43,698 bases of DNA from DSXH01 sp964532065 (GCA_964532065.1 CAZHHG010000017.1:1-43698); one strand, 5' to 3'; positions 8,958-18,381 are shown, counted from the stretch's first letter. Numbers and translations: made by a program. Notes: a model not told the origin generated them from the letters alone.

Positions 8958-10370
8958 TTATAATTTGTAAGTTTTTTTAACGAGATTATAAGTAAGGTCT
9001 TTTGCAATTTTAAACGCGTCCTCAATGGAAATTATATGACGGGCTACAAGTCCTGCCAGGAAGTTCGAATCGATTCTGCGTGCAACGTCATGCCTTGCCG
9101 GAATTGAAACGAAGGCGCGTGTATCGTCATTAAAGCCGACCGTATTATAGAATCCGGCTGTTTCTGTTACCATCTGTCTGTATCGGGTTATTCCTTCAAT
9201 ACTGTCATGGAACCACCATGCTGGTCCGAGCTTCATAGCCGGGTAATGCCCGGCAAGAGGAGCAAGTTCGCGTGAATATGTGCTTTCATCGAGAGTAAAG
9301 ACAATTACAGTAAAATCCGGATTGTTTCCGTATTTATTAAGCAGCTCCATCAGGTTAAATGTGAATTCCTCGTGCATTGGAATATCGGCGCCTTTATCCG
9401 GTCCGTAATTCCGGTAAATAATAGGATTATGGTTTCTGAAGGATCCGGGGTGAATCTGCATTACGAGCCCGTCCTCAACACTCATCCGTGCCATTTCCAT
9501 AAGCATGTGAGCTGAAAAGAGGTTTTCGTCTTCGAGAGTCGATTTCCCTTTTAATGCGCGCTGGAAAATTTTTTCGGATTCCGATGGAGACAATTCATGA
9601 GTAAAAGGTGAAAAGACTCCGTGATCAGTGGAAGTACACCCCATCGATTTAAAGAATGTTCTTCTCTCCTCCAGCGCCTGAATAAATTTAGGAAATGAAT
9701 TGATCTCATAACCGCAAATCTTACCTAATAGATCGACGTTCGATTTCCATGCGGGATTAGAAATGTCTGTAACTCCATCCGGCCTGAAGCAAGGAATTAC
9801 TTTTCCATTCCATCCCGATTCTTTTATTTTTTTATGATGGCTGAGGGTGTCAGTAGAAGCATCGGTTGTAGATAATACTTCAATATTGAATCTATCGAAT
9901 AATTTGCGCGGACGGAATTCGGGAGAATTAATTTTTTCATTCAATTCATCATAAATTTTTTCGGCATTAGAACCATTCAATTTTTCCTTAATACCAAAGA
10001 CCTCGCTGAATTCATGATCGAGCCAGACACCGGATGGAGTACCGAGGAAGAGGTAATAATTCTCTGCAAAGAGCTTCCAGATTTTCCGGGGATCTGTTTC
10101 AACTTTAGTTCCGTTTACGGCCGGAATTCCGAGGGCTTCCATAGGGATTCCCTGTGAATAGAGCATTCTGAAAAGATAATGGTCGGGTGTAATAAATAAT
10201 TTTGTAGGATTTTCAAATGGTTTATCGTCTACAAAAATCTGAGGATCGACGTGACCATGAGGACTGATAATAGGCATCGATTTAATTAAATCAAAGATTG
10301 TACGCGCGTAATTACGTATTACGGGATCCGGATCGAAAAATCTGTCGGGGTGTAACTCAAAATTTGACAT
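8958..10370 (-). CDS. uxaC: Uronate isomerase (glucuronate/galacturonate isomerase)
   Basis: Amidohydrolase-superfamily isomerase of 470 residues converting D-galacturonate to tagaturonate (and glucuronate to fructuronate). The N-terminal metal motif SPHGHVDP gives His38 and His40. Further family blocks are LSTTDASTDTL, VIPCFRPDGV, MQIHPGSFRNHN and GFNDDTRAFVSIPARHDVARR near the C-terminus. Length is the usual 465-475. It has AGGAAA before its ATG and follows the DUF4861 gene by 15 nt. It is the entry enzyme for galacturonate in this operon. Confidence 0.97.
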   Translation of the reverse strand: MSNFELHPDRFFDPDPVIRNYARTIFDLIKSMPIISPHGHVDPQIFVDDKPFENPTKLFITPDHYLFRMLYSQGIPMEALGIPAVNGTKVETDPRKIWKLFAENYYLFLGTPSGVWLDHEFSEVFGIKEKLNGSNAEKIYDELNEKINSPEFRPRKLFDRFNIEVLSTTDASTDTLSHHKKIKESGWNGKVIPCFRPDGVTDISNPAWKSNVDLLGKICGYEINSFPKFIQALEERRTFFKSMGCTSTDHGVFSPFTHELSPSESEKIFQRALKGKSTLEDENLFSAHMLMEMARMSVEDGLVMQIHPGSFRNHNPIIYRNYGPDKGADIPMHEEFTFNLMELLNKYGNNPDFTVIVFTLDESTYSRELAPLAGHYPAMKLGPAWWFHDSIEGITRYRQMVTETAGFYNTVGFNDDTRAFVSIPARHDVARRIDSNFLAGLVARHIISIEDAFKIAKDLTYNLVKKTYKL

Positions 10371-10385
10371 AGGTATTTCCTGATA

Positions 10386-11618
10386 TTAAAATTCGATAGT
10401 AAGTGGATTGCTCAACATAAGAGCCATATTATTCAGGTAATCAACAAATTCTTTTTCATTCTTAATTCCCCCCGGTTCCTGAACCCAGGCAGCACAAAAG
10501 TAATATGTAACCTTAGAACTTTTAGGAACCAGCTTTATAATATGACTGATATTATCTTCGGTTATTTCACTAAGGTTCTTTTTATTATAGAAGAGAGCTA
10601 TACCGAGATCGTCATCTGCCAGAGTCTGTTTTCCATAAAGGGCAATGTACTGCCAATTACCTTTAAGATTGCTCTTTATAAAATTTGTCCCTTCGTATTT
10701 CGCCAGTCCGGTAACGATATTTTCAGCATTATCGATAGTCAGGTCGCAGCGCGTCATTCTGCTTCTTGCAGGTATTGAAATTCGGGAAAGTAGATCATAC
10801 TTATTTGAACCAACCTGCCAGCCGTAATATGAGGTAGTAAATTCGGATTTAAGCGGTCCGTTCTTAATTAATTTCCAAACAACGCTGTCGGTTTTCGAAA
10901 CCATATTTACCTTACCATCATTCCACATTCCGATTGAACCGATACCGAGAGTACTGCCGACTTTGAAAATATCCATACCCCAATCCTGCATTTTGTGGTA
11001 TGAATCGTCGTTGGCAACGGTATCATGAATACCGACTTCACTAAGAACAAGCTTTTTTATTTTTTTCCCGAAGATATCAGTTGCATTACGCCAGTCGAGA
11101 TAGAACCGGTATCCAACAATTTCTGATTCCCAGCCGGGACCTTCGTATTTGAATAAAGCATCGTGGTCTTTGTGAATAGAAGGTACTTTATAATTTTTAA
11201 CAGGTTCAAATTCGGTTCCTCTGAATTTTCCATCCTGATAAATATTTCCCTTTTTAGGAGCGAGTTCGGCGTATGTTTCATTCCTGTACTCGGATTTTTT
11301 AACACCTTTTCCGTATTTAATCTGAATTGTTCTCTTCTCATTCGGTTTAAGCGAAACAAGAAAACTGATCTTACCGGTTTCCTTTTTCCCTTCCACCTGA
11401 TATGGTATTTCAATCCCCTTATCGAGAAGGATAAAAGACCGTGCATCGAAGTCGCCGAATTTCCTGACCAGATCCGGAATTTTAATGCTTACCATTTCAT
11501 CAACCCTAAGAATTTCCACAGGGTTTAAGACAGTAATTTCTGCTGTTTTAGTTTTCTGAGAATAAACGACTGTAGAGAGAGCAATTAATAATAACGGTAA
11601 AAATCTTTTTAATGACAT
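10386..11618 (-). CDS. Secreted DUF4861-type protein
   Basis: A 410-residue exported protein. I place the start at the ATG at 11618 (MSLKRFLPLLLIALSTVVYSQ), with GAGTG six bases upstream, rather than at a TTG four codons earlier. The first 20 residues form a signal peptide. The body resembles DUF4861 proteins that recur in pectin loci of Bacteroidetes and relatives, with MQDWGMDIFKVG, YGWQVGSNKYDL and a C-terminal YYFCAAWVQEPGG segment. No activity is established to my knowledge. It is the only exported product in an otherwise cytoplasmic and transport operon, lying between the TRAP genes and uxaC. A periplasmic role on uronate-containing oligosaccharides or their products is plausible but unproven. 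Confidence 0.75.
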   Translation of the reverse strand: MSLKRFLPLLLIALSTVVYSQKTKTAEITVLNPVEILRVDEMVSIKIPDLVRKFGDFDARSFILLDKGIEIPYQVEGKKETGKISFLVSLKPNEKRTIQIKYGKGVKKSEYRNETYAELAPKKGNIYQDGKFRGTEFEPVKNYKVPSIHKDHDALFKYEGPGWESEIVGYRFYLDWRNATDIFGKKIKKLVLSEVGIHDTVANDDSYHKMQDWGMDIFKVGSTLGIGSIGMWNDGKVNMVSKTDSVVWKLIKNGPLKSEFTTSYYGWQVGSNKYDLLSRISIPARSRMTRCDLTIDNAENIVTGLAKYEGTNFIKSNLKGNWQYIALYGKQTLADDDLGIALFYNKKNLSEITEDNISHIIKLVPKSSKVTYYFCAAWVQEPGGIKNEKEFVDYLNNMALMLSNPLTIEF

Positions 11619-11650
11619 GACATCACTCAAATTATTTAATTAAAAGTTCA

Positions 11651-11685
11651 GGAAGGCAGCTCGATTATTTACCGGGCTGTCTTCC
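11651..11685 (-). terminator. Hairpin between dctM and the DUF4861 gene, possible weak terminator or processing site
   Basis: GGAAGGCAGC (11651-11660) pairs with GCTGTCTTCC (11676-11685): ten pairs including one G-T, with a 15-nt loop. On the minus strand it follows the dctM stop by 66 nt but is followed by TGAAC and not a clean T-run. It may therefore attenuate or stabilise messenger RNA rather than terminate fully. Confidence 0.45.
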
Positions 11686-11750
11686 TTTTTTCATGGGAGG
11701 CACCATGAATTTTAATATTTTCAAAAAGAACAAGCATTAAAATAATTTAA

Positions 11751-13049
11751 TCAATAACCAAAAAAGTCAGGAATTAACATGCTGAGTTCGGGTATATATG
11801 TAACAAGAAGCAGAGTAATCATCATAGCAATAAACATCGGTATAAGTGGTTTAATAACTTTAGTTATTGGAAGCTCTGCCACTGAACATCCAACAAAAAG
11901 AACGCTTCCAACCGGGGGAGTACATAATCCAATACTCAGATTCATAGTCATAATTATTCCAAAATGGATCGGATCAATTCCAAGATGCGTAACTACCGGT
12001 AGGAAAATCGGGGTAAAGATCAGAACCGCCGGAGTCATATCCATAAAAGTACCGACGATAAGCAGAATTACATTTATAATTACAAGAATAACAAATTTGT
12101 TGTTGGACAATGATATAAGAGCTTCGGCAACATTCTGAGGAATATTTTCATATGCCATAACCCAGGACATAGCCATTGAAGTACCGACCAGAAGCATAAC
12201 CACAGCCGTAGTAGACGCGCTGTTCAGCAGAATTGCCGGGAGATCTTTAAACTTAATTTCGCGGTAGATGAAAACAGAGAGAATGAAAGAATACAGAACA
12301 GCGATGGCAGAAGCTTCTGTAGCGGTAAAATAGCCTGCAACAATACCCCCTATTACAATGATAATGAGCAGAAGACTTGGAATAGCTTCCAGGAATTTTT
12401 TTACAGCTTCACCGAATGTAAATGTAATTGATACTTTGTATTTATTTTTTTTCGCAAACACAAAGGAGGGAACCATCAGCGAAATACCGAGGAGAATACC
12501 CGGTATATAACCCGCGAGAAAGAGAGCGGCGATAGAGACTCCTCCGCTTGCAAGTGAATAAACAATTAAGATGTTGCTCGGCGGAATAATCATTCCGGTA
12601 GTGGCGGATGTGATATTTACAGCTGCCGCGAAACCTCTATCGTAGCCTTCCTTTTTCATAACGGGTGTCATAAAACCACCTATAGCCGAAGCGGCAGCCA
12701 CAGCAGAACCGGAAATTGCGCCGAAGAGCATTGCTGCCATAATATTTACGAAGGCCAGACCGCCGGGAAGTTTTCCGACCAGAATTTTTGCGAAGTCGAT
12801 TAACCGTCTCGCAATTCCACCGCTGTTCATTAACTGTCCAGCGAGAATAAAAAACGGAATAGCAAGGAGTGCAAAGCTGTCAATTCCAGTAGACATTCTT
12901 TGGGCAATAGTTGTTAGCGACGGCAGAGTATGGATGCTCATAAGCATTGTAAACAGACTTGATATACCAATGCTGAATGAGATTGGAACGCCTGCTGAAA
13001 GCAGAATTGCAAATGTAATAACCAGTACAAATATTTCTAAGGATTCCAT
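11751..13049 (-). CDS. dctM: TRAP transporter large permease subunit
   Basis: Hydrophobic 432-residue membrane protein of the DctM family, the ion-coupled translocation subunit of a tripartite ATP-independent periplasmic transporter. It has about a dozen membrane segments. Characteristic stretches are AIPFFILAGQLMNSGGIARRL, FGAISGSAVAAASAIGGFM and MIIPPSNILIVYSLASGGVS. I prefer the ATG at 13049 (MESLEIFVL) to a TTG two codons earlier. It follows dctQ by 35 nt. TRAP systems commonly carry sugar acids, including galacturonate and glucuronate. With uxaC, uxaE and eda downstream, uptake of galacturonate or a short uronide across the inner membrane is the likely role. Confidence 0.95.
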   Translation of the reverse strand: MESLEIFVLVITFAILLSAGVPISFSIGISSLFTMLMSIHTLPSLTTIAQRMSTGIDSFALLAIPFFILAGQLMNSGGIARRLIDFAKILVGKLPGGLAFVNIMAAMLFGAISGSAVAAASAIGGFMTPVMKKEGYDRGFAAAVNITSATTGMIIPPSNILIVYSLASGGVSIAALFLAGYIPGILLGISLMVPSFVFAKKNKYKVSITFTFGEAVKKFLEAIPSLLLIIIVIGGIVAGYFTATEASAIAVLYSFILSVFIYREIKFKDLPAILLNSASTTAVVMLLVGTSMAMSWVMAYENIPQNVAEALISLSNNKFVILVIINVILLIVGTFMDMTPAVLIFTPIFLPVVTHLGIDPIHFGIIMTMNLSIGLCTPPVGSVLFVGCSVAELPITKVIKPLIPMFIAMMITLLLVTYIPELSMLIPDFFGY

Positions 13050-13084
13050 AATCAATCTTTTTTGTTATTGGAATTGAACCACGA

Positions 13085-13570
13085 TTATTTTTCTTCTTTT
13101 ATTTTCTTAACAGCCTCTAATATGTAATAGACCGAATAAAAAACTATCAGAATACCGCTTACCGGAACCACCAGATATACATAACCAAGGGGTATCTGGA
13201 GAGCCGCAGAGATCTGATTTAATCCAAGTGTTATATAAACCAGTCTTATTCCGCCAATCACCATCACAACCAGCGCAAAGAAGAGAATGGCTGACTGGAT
13301 AAAAATATCAAGGTACTGTTTCGGCTTTCCCGAAAGCTTAAGGGAGAGCAGGTCGATAGCGAGGTGCGACTTCTGCCCTGCTACATAACTGGCGCCGAGA
13401 ATACCGAGCCATACGAGGGTATAACGCGCCAGCTCTTCTGTGAATGAACTTGGATTATTGATAACAAACCGGGAGAAGACCTGCCACAGTACATTGATTG
13501 TCATCAATGAAATGATAAAAACCAAGAACCATTTTAATACTACGTCGATAAATTTTTTAATCCTGGTCAT
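13085..13570 (-). CDS. dctQ: TRAP transporter small permease subunit
   Basis: A 161-residue protein with four predicted membrane segments, typical of DctQ. The motif NNPSSFTEELARYTLVWLG in the second quarter is a DctQ hallmark. It pairs with DctM in the inner membrane. It starts 2 nt after the dctP stop codon, so the genes are translationally linked. The order P-Q-M is the standard TRAP arrangement. Confidence 0.95.
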   Translation of the reverse strand: MTRIKKFIDVVLKWFLVFIISLMTINVLWQVFSRFVINNPSSFTEELARYTLVWLGILGASYVAGQKSHLAIDLLSLKLSGKPKQYLDIFIQSAILFFALVVMVIGGIRLVYITLGLNQISAALQIPLGYVYLVVPVSGILIVFYSVYYILEAVKKIKEEK

Positions 13571-13572
13571 AA

Positions 13573-14556
13573 TTATTTAACCAATTTAATTTTCTTAATA
13601 AGGTTATAGACAGAAGGTTCCGTTTGATATTCTTCGATCAATGGCTGCACTTTCTGTTCGAAAGGAAGTTTATCGGGATAATAGATTTTTACTCCTGCTT
13701 TCTGAACTTCTCTAAGAGCTTCTTCAGTAGCTTCCTTCCACAATTTTTTCTGATACTGATACGATTCATCAGCGGCTTCCTGAATCCAATTCTGCTCCTC
13801 CGGAGACAGATCGTTCCAGATGACAGTACTGATTAACAAAACATCCGGGACGGAAGTATGTTCATTGAGAGAATAATGTTTGCAGACTTCATAATGTCTT
13901 GAGAGATAAAAACTGGGAGGATTGTTTTCGGCGCCATCGACCACACCCTGCTGAAGAGCCGTATATAGTTCACCCCAGGCAATAGGAGTTGCAGACCCAC
14001 CCAGCGCTTTAACCATTTTAACGGAAGTGGGGCTCTCCTGGGTTCTAATTTTCAATCCTTTAAGGTCATCAGGCGTAAGAACAGGTTTAGCTTTTGTATA
14101 AAAGCTTCTGTTCCCGGCATCATAAAAGCATAATCCTTTAAGCCAGAATTTTTGTGTGCTATTCAATAATTCCCTGCCGACGTTACTTTCAAAAAATCGG
14201 AATTTCTGCTCCTCACTTGTAAAAATGAAGGGGAGTGAAAAAACTTTGAAATCGGGAACGAATCCTTCAAGGACTGAAGCAGAAACTTTAGTCATACCGA
14301 GACTTCCAATCTGCAGGAGTTCGAGGCATTCCCGTTCAGTTCCGAGCTGCTGACTCGGATAGACAGTGATCTGTATTTTCCCGTTAGATTTTTCAGCGGC
14401 TCTTTCAGCAAGAAATAGCATTGCCTGATGGACAGGATGAGTCTGATCCAATCCATGACCTATTTTAATTCGTGTAACTTTAGAGTCTTTACTGCACCCG
14501 GGAATAAAAATCAGAGAAGTTAGAAGAAGGGCTCCAAGTAGTTTTACTCGTTTCAT
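13573..14556 (-). CDS. dctP: TRAP transporter substrate-binding lipoprotein
   Basis: Periplasmic solute receptor of the DctP family, 327 residues from the ATG at 14556. The longer open frame to 14616 adds 20 residues that would bury the signal peptide, so it is not used. A lipoprotein signal (KLLGALLLTSLIFIPGC, Cys21) anchors it. Family features are LAERAAEKSNGKIQITVYPSQQLG, LKIRTQESPTSVKMVKALG, and GVVDGAENNPPSFY in the substrate pocket. An arginine (LKIRTQ) and an asparagine (GAENN) lie where TRAP receptors bind carboxylates. It is the first gene of the left operon and has a strong candidate promoter-operator 70-120 nt upstream. Ligand is inferred to be galacturonate or a derived uronide. 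Confidence 0.95.
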   Translation of the reverse strand: MKRVKLLGALLLTSLIFIPGCSKDSKVTRIKIGHGLDQTHPVHQAMLFLAERAAEKSNGKIQITVYPSQQLGTERECLELLQIGSLGMTKVSASVLEGFVPDFKVFSLPFIFTSEEQKFRFFESNVGRELLNSTQKFWLKGLCFYDAGNRSFYTKAKPVLTPDDLKGLKIRTQESPTSVKMVKALGGSATPIAWGELYTALQQGVVDGAENNPPSFYLSRHYEVCKHYSLNEHTSVPDVLLISTVIWNDLSPEEQNWIQEAADESYQYQKKLWKEATEEALREVQKAGVKIYYPDKLPFEQKVQPLIEEYQTEPSVYNLIKKIKLVK

Positions 14557-14626
14557 AATTTTCACTTTAGTTGAAGAATCTAATTGTTTCAAATTCAGAG
14601 AAAAGCTAAAAAACAAAAATCATATC

Positions 14627-14676
14627 GTTTACTTAATCGTTTAACTAAAAATCTTAAAAAAATTAGATTATGTCAA
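14627..14676 (-). promoter_or_regulatory. Candidate promoter and LacI-type operator for the dctPQM-uxa operon
   Basis: On the minus strand a TTGACA box (14676-14671) is followed, 21 nt later, by TTTAGTTAAACGATTAAG and on to GTAAAC (operator 14649-14627). Within it the 22-bp segment 14628-14649 is an imperfect palindrome with 9 of 11 positions matching around a central CG, as is usual for LacI-family operators. The same box, the same 21-nt gap and a closely related operator occur upstream of the TonB receptor gene and lacI. The ATG of dctP is 71 nt downstream. Confidence 0.7.
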
Positions 14677-14705
14677 TTTTCCGCGTAACTTTTTACTTAA
14701 GTCAC

Positions 14706-14730
14706 AAAAAAAACTGACATTTTAAGTCAA
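14706..14730 (-). terminator. Possible intrinsic terminator after the PL9 gene
   Basis: On the minus strand TTGAC and GTCAG can form a short stem (four pairs plus a wobble) with a 7-nt loop, followed directly by eight T residues (the A-run at 14706-14713). It lies 14 nt after the PL9 stop codon. The stem is weak but position and T-run are right. Confidence 0.4.
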
Positions 14731-14743
14731 TTTCTTGAAAAAT

Positions 14744-16282
14744 CTATTTCAATAAGACTAACCGTTTGGTAACCGAATAATTTTCCGAACTCAATCTATA
14801 GAAATAAACACCCGAAGAAATTCCTGTTCCATTAAATGTCACCGAATAAGATCCTTTTCTTTGAAAATCATTAACCAGAAGATCAACCAATTTACCTAAT
14901 AGATCAAAAATCTCGAGACGAACTTTCATATCCGCCGGGATGGAATAAGAAATATTTGTAAGGGGGTTGAATGGATTAGGATAATTCTGATGCAGAATAA
15001 AATCAGTTTCGATGGCTGAGAGCTGCCGGAGAGATGTTGCAGGATCGTATTCAAAAGCTCCGAGATCCGGTGCGTTCCCTTTGAAAGACAAGCCGACATC
15101 AACGCCTGCATCAATAAGATCACTGCCGGAAGCCAGATGCATAAAGGAAATATCCGGAAGACTACCATCCGCTTTCCGTGGTGATGAAGCTGCTGAAGGA
15201 TCAAGACTTAGAAAGTCAGTTTCATTTACGACAAATGGGGTTCTCCAGCTGTTTTTTTCCTCTAAAACAAAATTTCCAAGTTCTACCAATCCCAGATAAG
15301 CAACTGAATTTTTTATGGTAACCGTCTGACCCGCATTTACGGCCCGCGTGATTCTATAATCTGCCGTTTTATTATTAAAGGCAGTTGAGTTTAGAATTGT
15401 CATAGAACCGTCATTATTATTCTGATCAAATCCTTTCGACTTATTATTAAAAGCAAAACAATTTTTTAGAATCATGTGGTGCATAAGCCGGGCGCTGTTA
15501 GAATTATCACCGCCACCCATTTTAAATCCATTTCCATTTGCTTTTTCTCCAGCATCAGTACCGTCTTTTAAATAGCCATTGTTAAATGTCCAGCAATTTT
15601 CCAATGTAGTTGTAATGTTATTTGCAACAGTTAAATAACCATCCCAACCGTCATCGCAATTATACCAGGCACGGCAACCGTAAAAGTAATTATTTGTACC
15701 GACAGTCAATTTTGGTGCAAATCCATCTGCATCACCATAGTCATCCGGATCGGCATTATAATACGAGTCGCAATTAATTATCCGGTTATTCGAAGCACCA
15801 TTACTCAGTTGTAATCCGGTATCCCGGTTTTCATAAAAGCTGCAGAATTCAATTATGTTGTTGGAGCCGCCGCTTATCTCCATTCCATTATCTCCGGCGC
15901 CCTTAATATCAAGTCCTTTTATATACCAGTAGCTTCCGGTAAGCCGCATTCCGCGATTACTGGAACCAACGCCCTGGGAGGAAAAATCGAGCACCGGCCT
16001 TTCATTTCCGTAAGCAAAGATGTAGAAGCATGTATCAGCAGTTCCGCTCTTTGAGATGCTTATAGTCGAATTGTAAGCGAATGTACCGCCCCGGACAAAT
16101 ATAGTATCTCCCGCCCTGGCTTTTGTAATAGCGGAGGCAAGATTATAGAGGGGTTGAATTATCGTACCGGGATTTATATCGTTACCATCGGGTGCCACAT
16201 AAATATTTTGCGCCTTCAAATTATTTCCGCTTAGAAAACTCAAAAGAATTAATAAGAAAACCAGAACAAATTTTTTACTCAT
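14744..16282 (-). CDS. PL9-like pectate lyase with T9SS sorting domain
   Basis: Secreted right-handed beta-helix protein of 512 residues with signal peptide 1-25 (ends NLKAQ). Asp186 in GDADGFAPK and Asp210, Asp211 and Asp214 in CDDGWDGY match the calcium-site spacing of family 9 pectate lyases. Lys254 in NGNGFKMGGG fits the catalytic base of that family. This implies beta-elimination of de-esterified homogalacturonan or of galacturonate linkages in rhamnogalacturonan. Residues from about 428 onward are a type IX secretion C-terminal domain (QNYPNPFNPLTNISYS, ending VTKRLVLLK), so it is exported across the outer membrane and probably surface-anchored. It is the last gene of the GH28-GH105-CE12-PL9 run, 27 nt after CE12, with AGGTC before its ATG. 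Confidence 0.9.
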   Translation of the reverse strand: MSKKFVLVFLLILLSFLSGNNLKAQNIYVAPDGNDINPGTIIQPLYNLASAITKARAGDTIFVRGGTFAYNSTISISKSGTADTCFYIFAYGNERPVLDFSSQGVGSSNRGMRLTGSYWYIKGLDIKGAGDNGMEISGGSNNIIEFCSFYENRDTGLQLSNGASNNRIINCDSYYNADPDDYGDADGFAPKLTVGTNNYFYGCRAWYNCDDGWDGYLTVANNITTTLENCWTFNNGYLKDGTDAGEKANGNGFKMGGGDNSNSARLMHHMILKNCFAFNNKSKGFDQNNNDGSMTILNSTAFNNKTADYRITRAVNAGQTVTIKNSVAYLGLVELGNFVLEEKNSWRTPFVVNETDFLSLDPSAASSPRKADGSLPDISFMHLASGSDLIDAGVDVGLSFKGNAPDLGAFEYDPATSLRQLSAIETDFILHQNYPNPFNPLTNISYSIPADMKVRLEIFDLLGKLVDLLVNDFQRKGSYSVTFNGTGISSGVYFYRLSSENYSVTKRLVLLK

Positions 16283-16309
16283 GACAGACCTGATTTACAT
16301 TAATAAATG

Positions 16310-17083
16310 CTATTTAAGAACCGGAGAATTTTCTGGTAGCAGATAATTCTTAAGATCCAGATTTAATGATCGAATACCACCCACTACAAGCGACGCGATT
16401 AATTTTGCTCCATACTCATTGAAGTGAGTATTATCCTCTTTCCCCTCGGGGAATTTTGAATATAAACCCGGTTGCACGTGCAAGAAGATTTTTTTTGTTT
16501 CCTCCGACCCTAATCCGGAAAAGAGTTTTAAACTCTTCTCATGAAGATCAATGAGAGGAACATCATATTCCTCTGCAACCGCCCTTATAACCAAAGGATA
16601 GTCACCATGCTGATCTACGAAATTCCCCGACTGATCGAACTTTCTTCTATTTACAGGAGTTAATAAAACAGGGATTCCGTTTTTAGCGCGGATTTCAGTT
16701 ACATACCTAATTAAATTTGTTTTAAAAGTTGAATTTGCTTCAGCGTACCTGCTTGTATCACTAATCTTGGAATCATTGTGACCGAACTGAATCAACACAT
16801 AATCGCCGGATTTAACTCTGGTTAATACATTATTCCACAATCCCTGATCTATAAAGCTTTTAGTGCTTCTTCCATTCTTCGCATGATTTTCAATTTTAAT
16901 ATTACTGTTAAAGAAAAGCGGAAGCATCTGGCCCCAGCCTTTTTCCGGTTCATCTTCTGGAAGTTTATCGGACATGGTTGAATCCCCGACAAGAAAAAGA
17001 GTCGGATTCTGACTCAAAGTAAAGTTGAGCAGAAACAGGAGAAGAATCGGGATTAATAGTTTAAAAGCTGAAAGTTGCTTCAT
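16310..17083 (-). CDS. Rhamnogalacturonan acetylesterase-like SGNH hydrolase (CE12)
   Basis: SGNH-fold esterase of 257 residues with an N-terminal signal peptide (about 1-25, ending TLSQ). Block I is FLVGDSTMSD with nucleophile Ser35, block II is the NHAKNGRSTKSF segment, block III is FGHND, and block V is the DNTHFNEYGA pair of Asp and His. This pattern is characteristic of CE12 enzymes that remove acetyl groups from rhamnogalacturonan. It lies 29 nt after the GH105 gene. Deacetylation would open pectin to the neighbouring lyase and hydrolases. Lacking a sorting domain, it is probably periplasmic. Confidence 0.9.
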   Translation of the reverse strand: MKQLSAFKLLIPILLLFLLNFTLSQNPTLFLVGDSTMSDKLPEDEPEKGWGQMLPLFFNSNIKIENHAKNGRSTKSFIDQGLWNNVLTRVKSGDYVLIQFGHNDSKISDTSRYAEANSTFKTNLIRYVTEIRAKNGIPVLLTPVNRRKFDQSGNFVDQHGDYPLVIRAVAEEYDVPLIDLHEKSLKLFSGLGSEETKKIFLHVQPGLYSKFPEGKEDNTHFNEYGAKLIASLVVGGIRSLNLDLKNYLLPENSPVLK

Positions 17084-17112
17084 AGAATAATTGGATGTTG
17101 TAATAAAAGTAA

Positions 17113-18381
17113 CTATTGAACCTTCTCCAATTCAATCTCATTGTACCGGTAGCCTGCTTTGTCAAGTTCGAGAGCAGCAAGTATAAACGGTCCGTATCCT
17201 TTAATATCGTTCATTCGTGTCGGTTCACTGATATAATATTCGAAGCTTCCGTCGCGATACGGATTGCCGCCTAATCCGGCACTTCTGCAGATGTTATAGA
17301 GATTAATAAAACCGGTATCTTCAATCTTAGTAAGATGTTTAAGCAATCCCTCAAAGACATCGTTTGCAATTTTAAGGTAATCTTTTTTCAGATGTCCATC
17401 GTTGGCACCTTTGGCAAGAGCATATGCAAACATACTTGTGGCAGAAGCTTCGAGATAGTTGCCTTCTCTTGTTCCCTGGTCAACAATCTGATACCAGATA
17501 TTAAATTCAGGGTCTTTAAACTTTACTATAGCTTCGGCCAGCCGGTTAAGAATATTTACCAGTTCAATTTTCTCAGGATATGTTCCGGGCAGAATATCGA
17601 GGACATCAACGAGAGCCATCGAGTACCAGCCCATAGCTCTACCCCAGAAATGGGGTGAACGACCTGTAACCGGATCTGCCCACTTCATCTTTCTGCTCTC
17701 ATCCCATGCGTGGTAAAGGAGTCCGGTTTTCTCATCCCTTGTTTTCTTTTCTATCAGGACAAATTGCTTTACAATATCGTCGTAACGTTCCGGTTGATTA
17801 TAGGTTTTTGAATAGAGAGCATAAAACGGCTGCCCCATATAGAGGCCATCGAGCCACATCTGATCCGGGTAGATCAGTTTATGCCAGAAACCGCCGCTCG
17901 GAGTTCTCGGCTGCAACTCGAGCTGTTTTCTGAGAGTGTCTGCGGCAATCTTAAATTTTTTGTCGCCGGTTTCATTGTATGCATAGAGGAGAGCTCTGCC
18001 TGGATTAACGAGATCGATATTGAAATTTTCGAACTTATAAGTTTTTATTTTTCCGTTCTCATCGATGTATTGATTAAGATTTTCAAGAATAAAATCGAGG
18101 TACTTTTTTTCACCAGTATACTTATGCACCCGGTATAATGCTTCAAGAATGAGACCCTGTTCGTAATTCCATTTAGTTTCGGTGAAAATGGAATCGTATG
18201 TAACACCACCGGGATGCCTGAGCAGGAAAGAATCAGCCAGTCTTTTATACATCGGAAGGTTTTTATCAACAAGGAGATCCGGTTGTTTCTGGCAGCTGAT
18301 AATTGAAGTAATTGACAAAAAAATTATAAAAGCACGCAAGTGAATATTTTTTTTCATTTTCATTTCCGTTTTGTTTTTCAC
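17113..18381 (-). CDS. Unsaturated rhamnogalacturonyl hydrolase (GH105), lipoprotein
   Basis: (alpha/alpha)6-barrel hydrolase of GH105, 422 residues, which removes the unsaturated uronate left at non-reducing ends by pectin lyases. Family motifs are WNYEQGLILEAL, PDQMWLDGLYMGQPF (catalytic aspartate candidate Asp178), SPHFWGRAMGWYSMALVDVL and NYLEASATSMFAYAL. A lipobox SITSIISC (Cys30) predicts membrane anchoring. The start is either GTG at 18381, overlapping the upstream stop as GTGA, or ATG at 18363; both keep the signal sequence. The overlap suggests coupling to the GH28 gene. A second, larger GH105 lies at 40465-42201. Confidence 0.93.
   Translation of the reverse strand: MKNKTEMKMKKNIHLRAFIIFLSITSIISCQKQPDLLVDKNLPMYKRLADSFLLRHPGGVTYDSIFTETKWNYEQGLILEALYRVHKYTGEKKYLDFILENLNQYIDENGKIKTYKFENFNIDLVNPGRALLYAYNETGDKKFKIAADTLRKQLELQPRTPSGGFWHKLIYPDQMWLDGLYMGQPFYALYSKTYNQPERYDDIVKQFVLIEKKTRDEKTGLLYHAWDESRKMKWADPVTGRSPHFWGRAMGWYSMALVDVLDILPGTYPEKIELVNILNRLAEAIVKFKDPEFNIWYQIVDQGTREGNYLEASATSMFAYALAKGANDGHLKKDYLKIANDVFEGLLKHLTKIEDTGFINLYNICRSAGLGGNPYRDGSFEYYISEPTRMNDIKGYGPFILAALELDKAGYRYNEIELEKVQ

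Noticed and set aside
14581..14616. Longer dctP reading frame starting at 14616
   Set aside because: It would put 20 non-hydrophobic residues ahead of an obvious lipoprotein signal; the ATG at 14556 has a GTGA element upstream.
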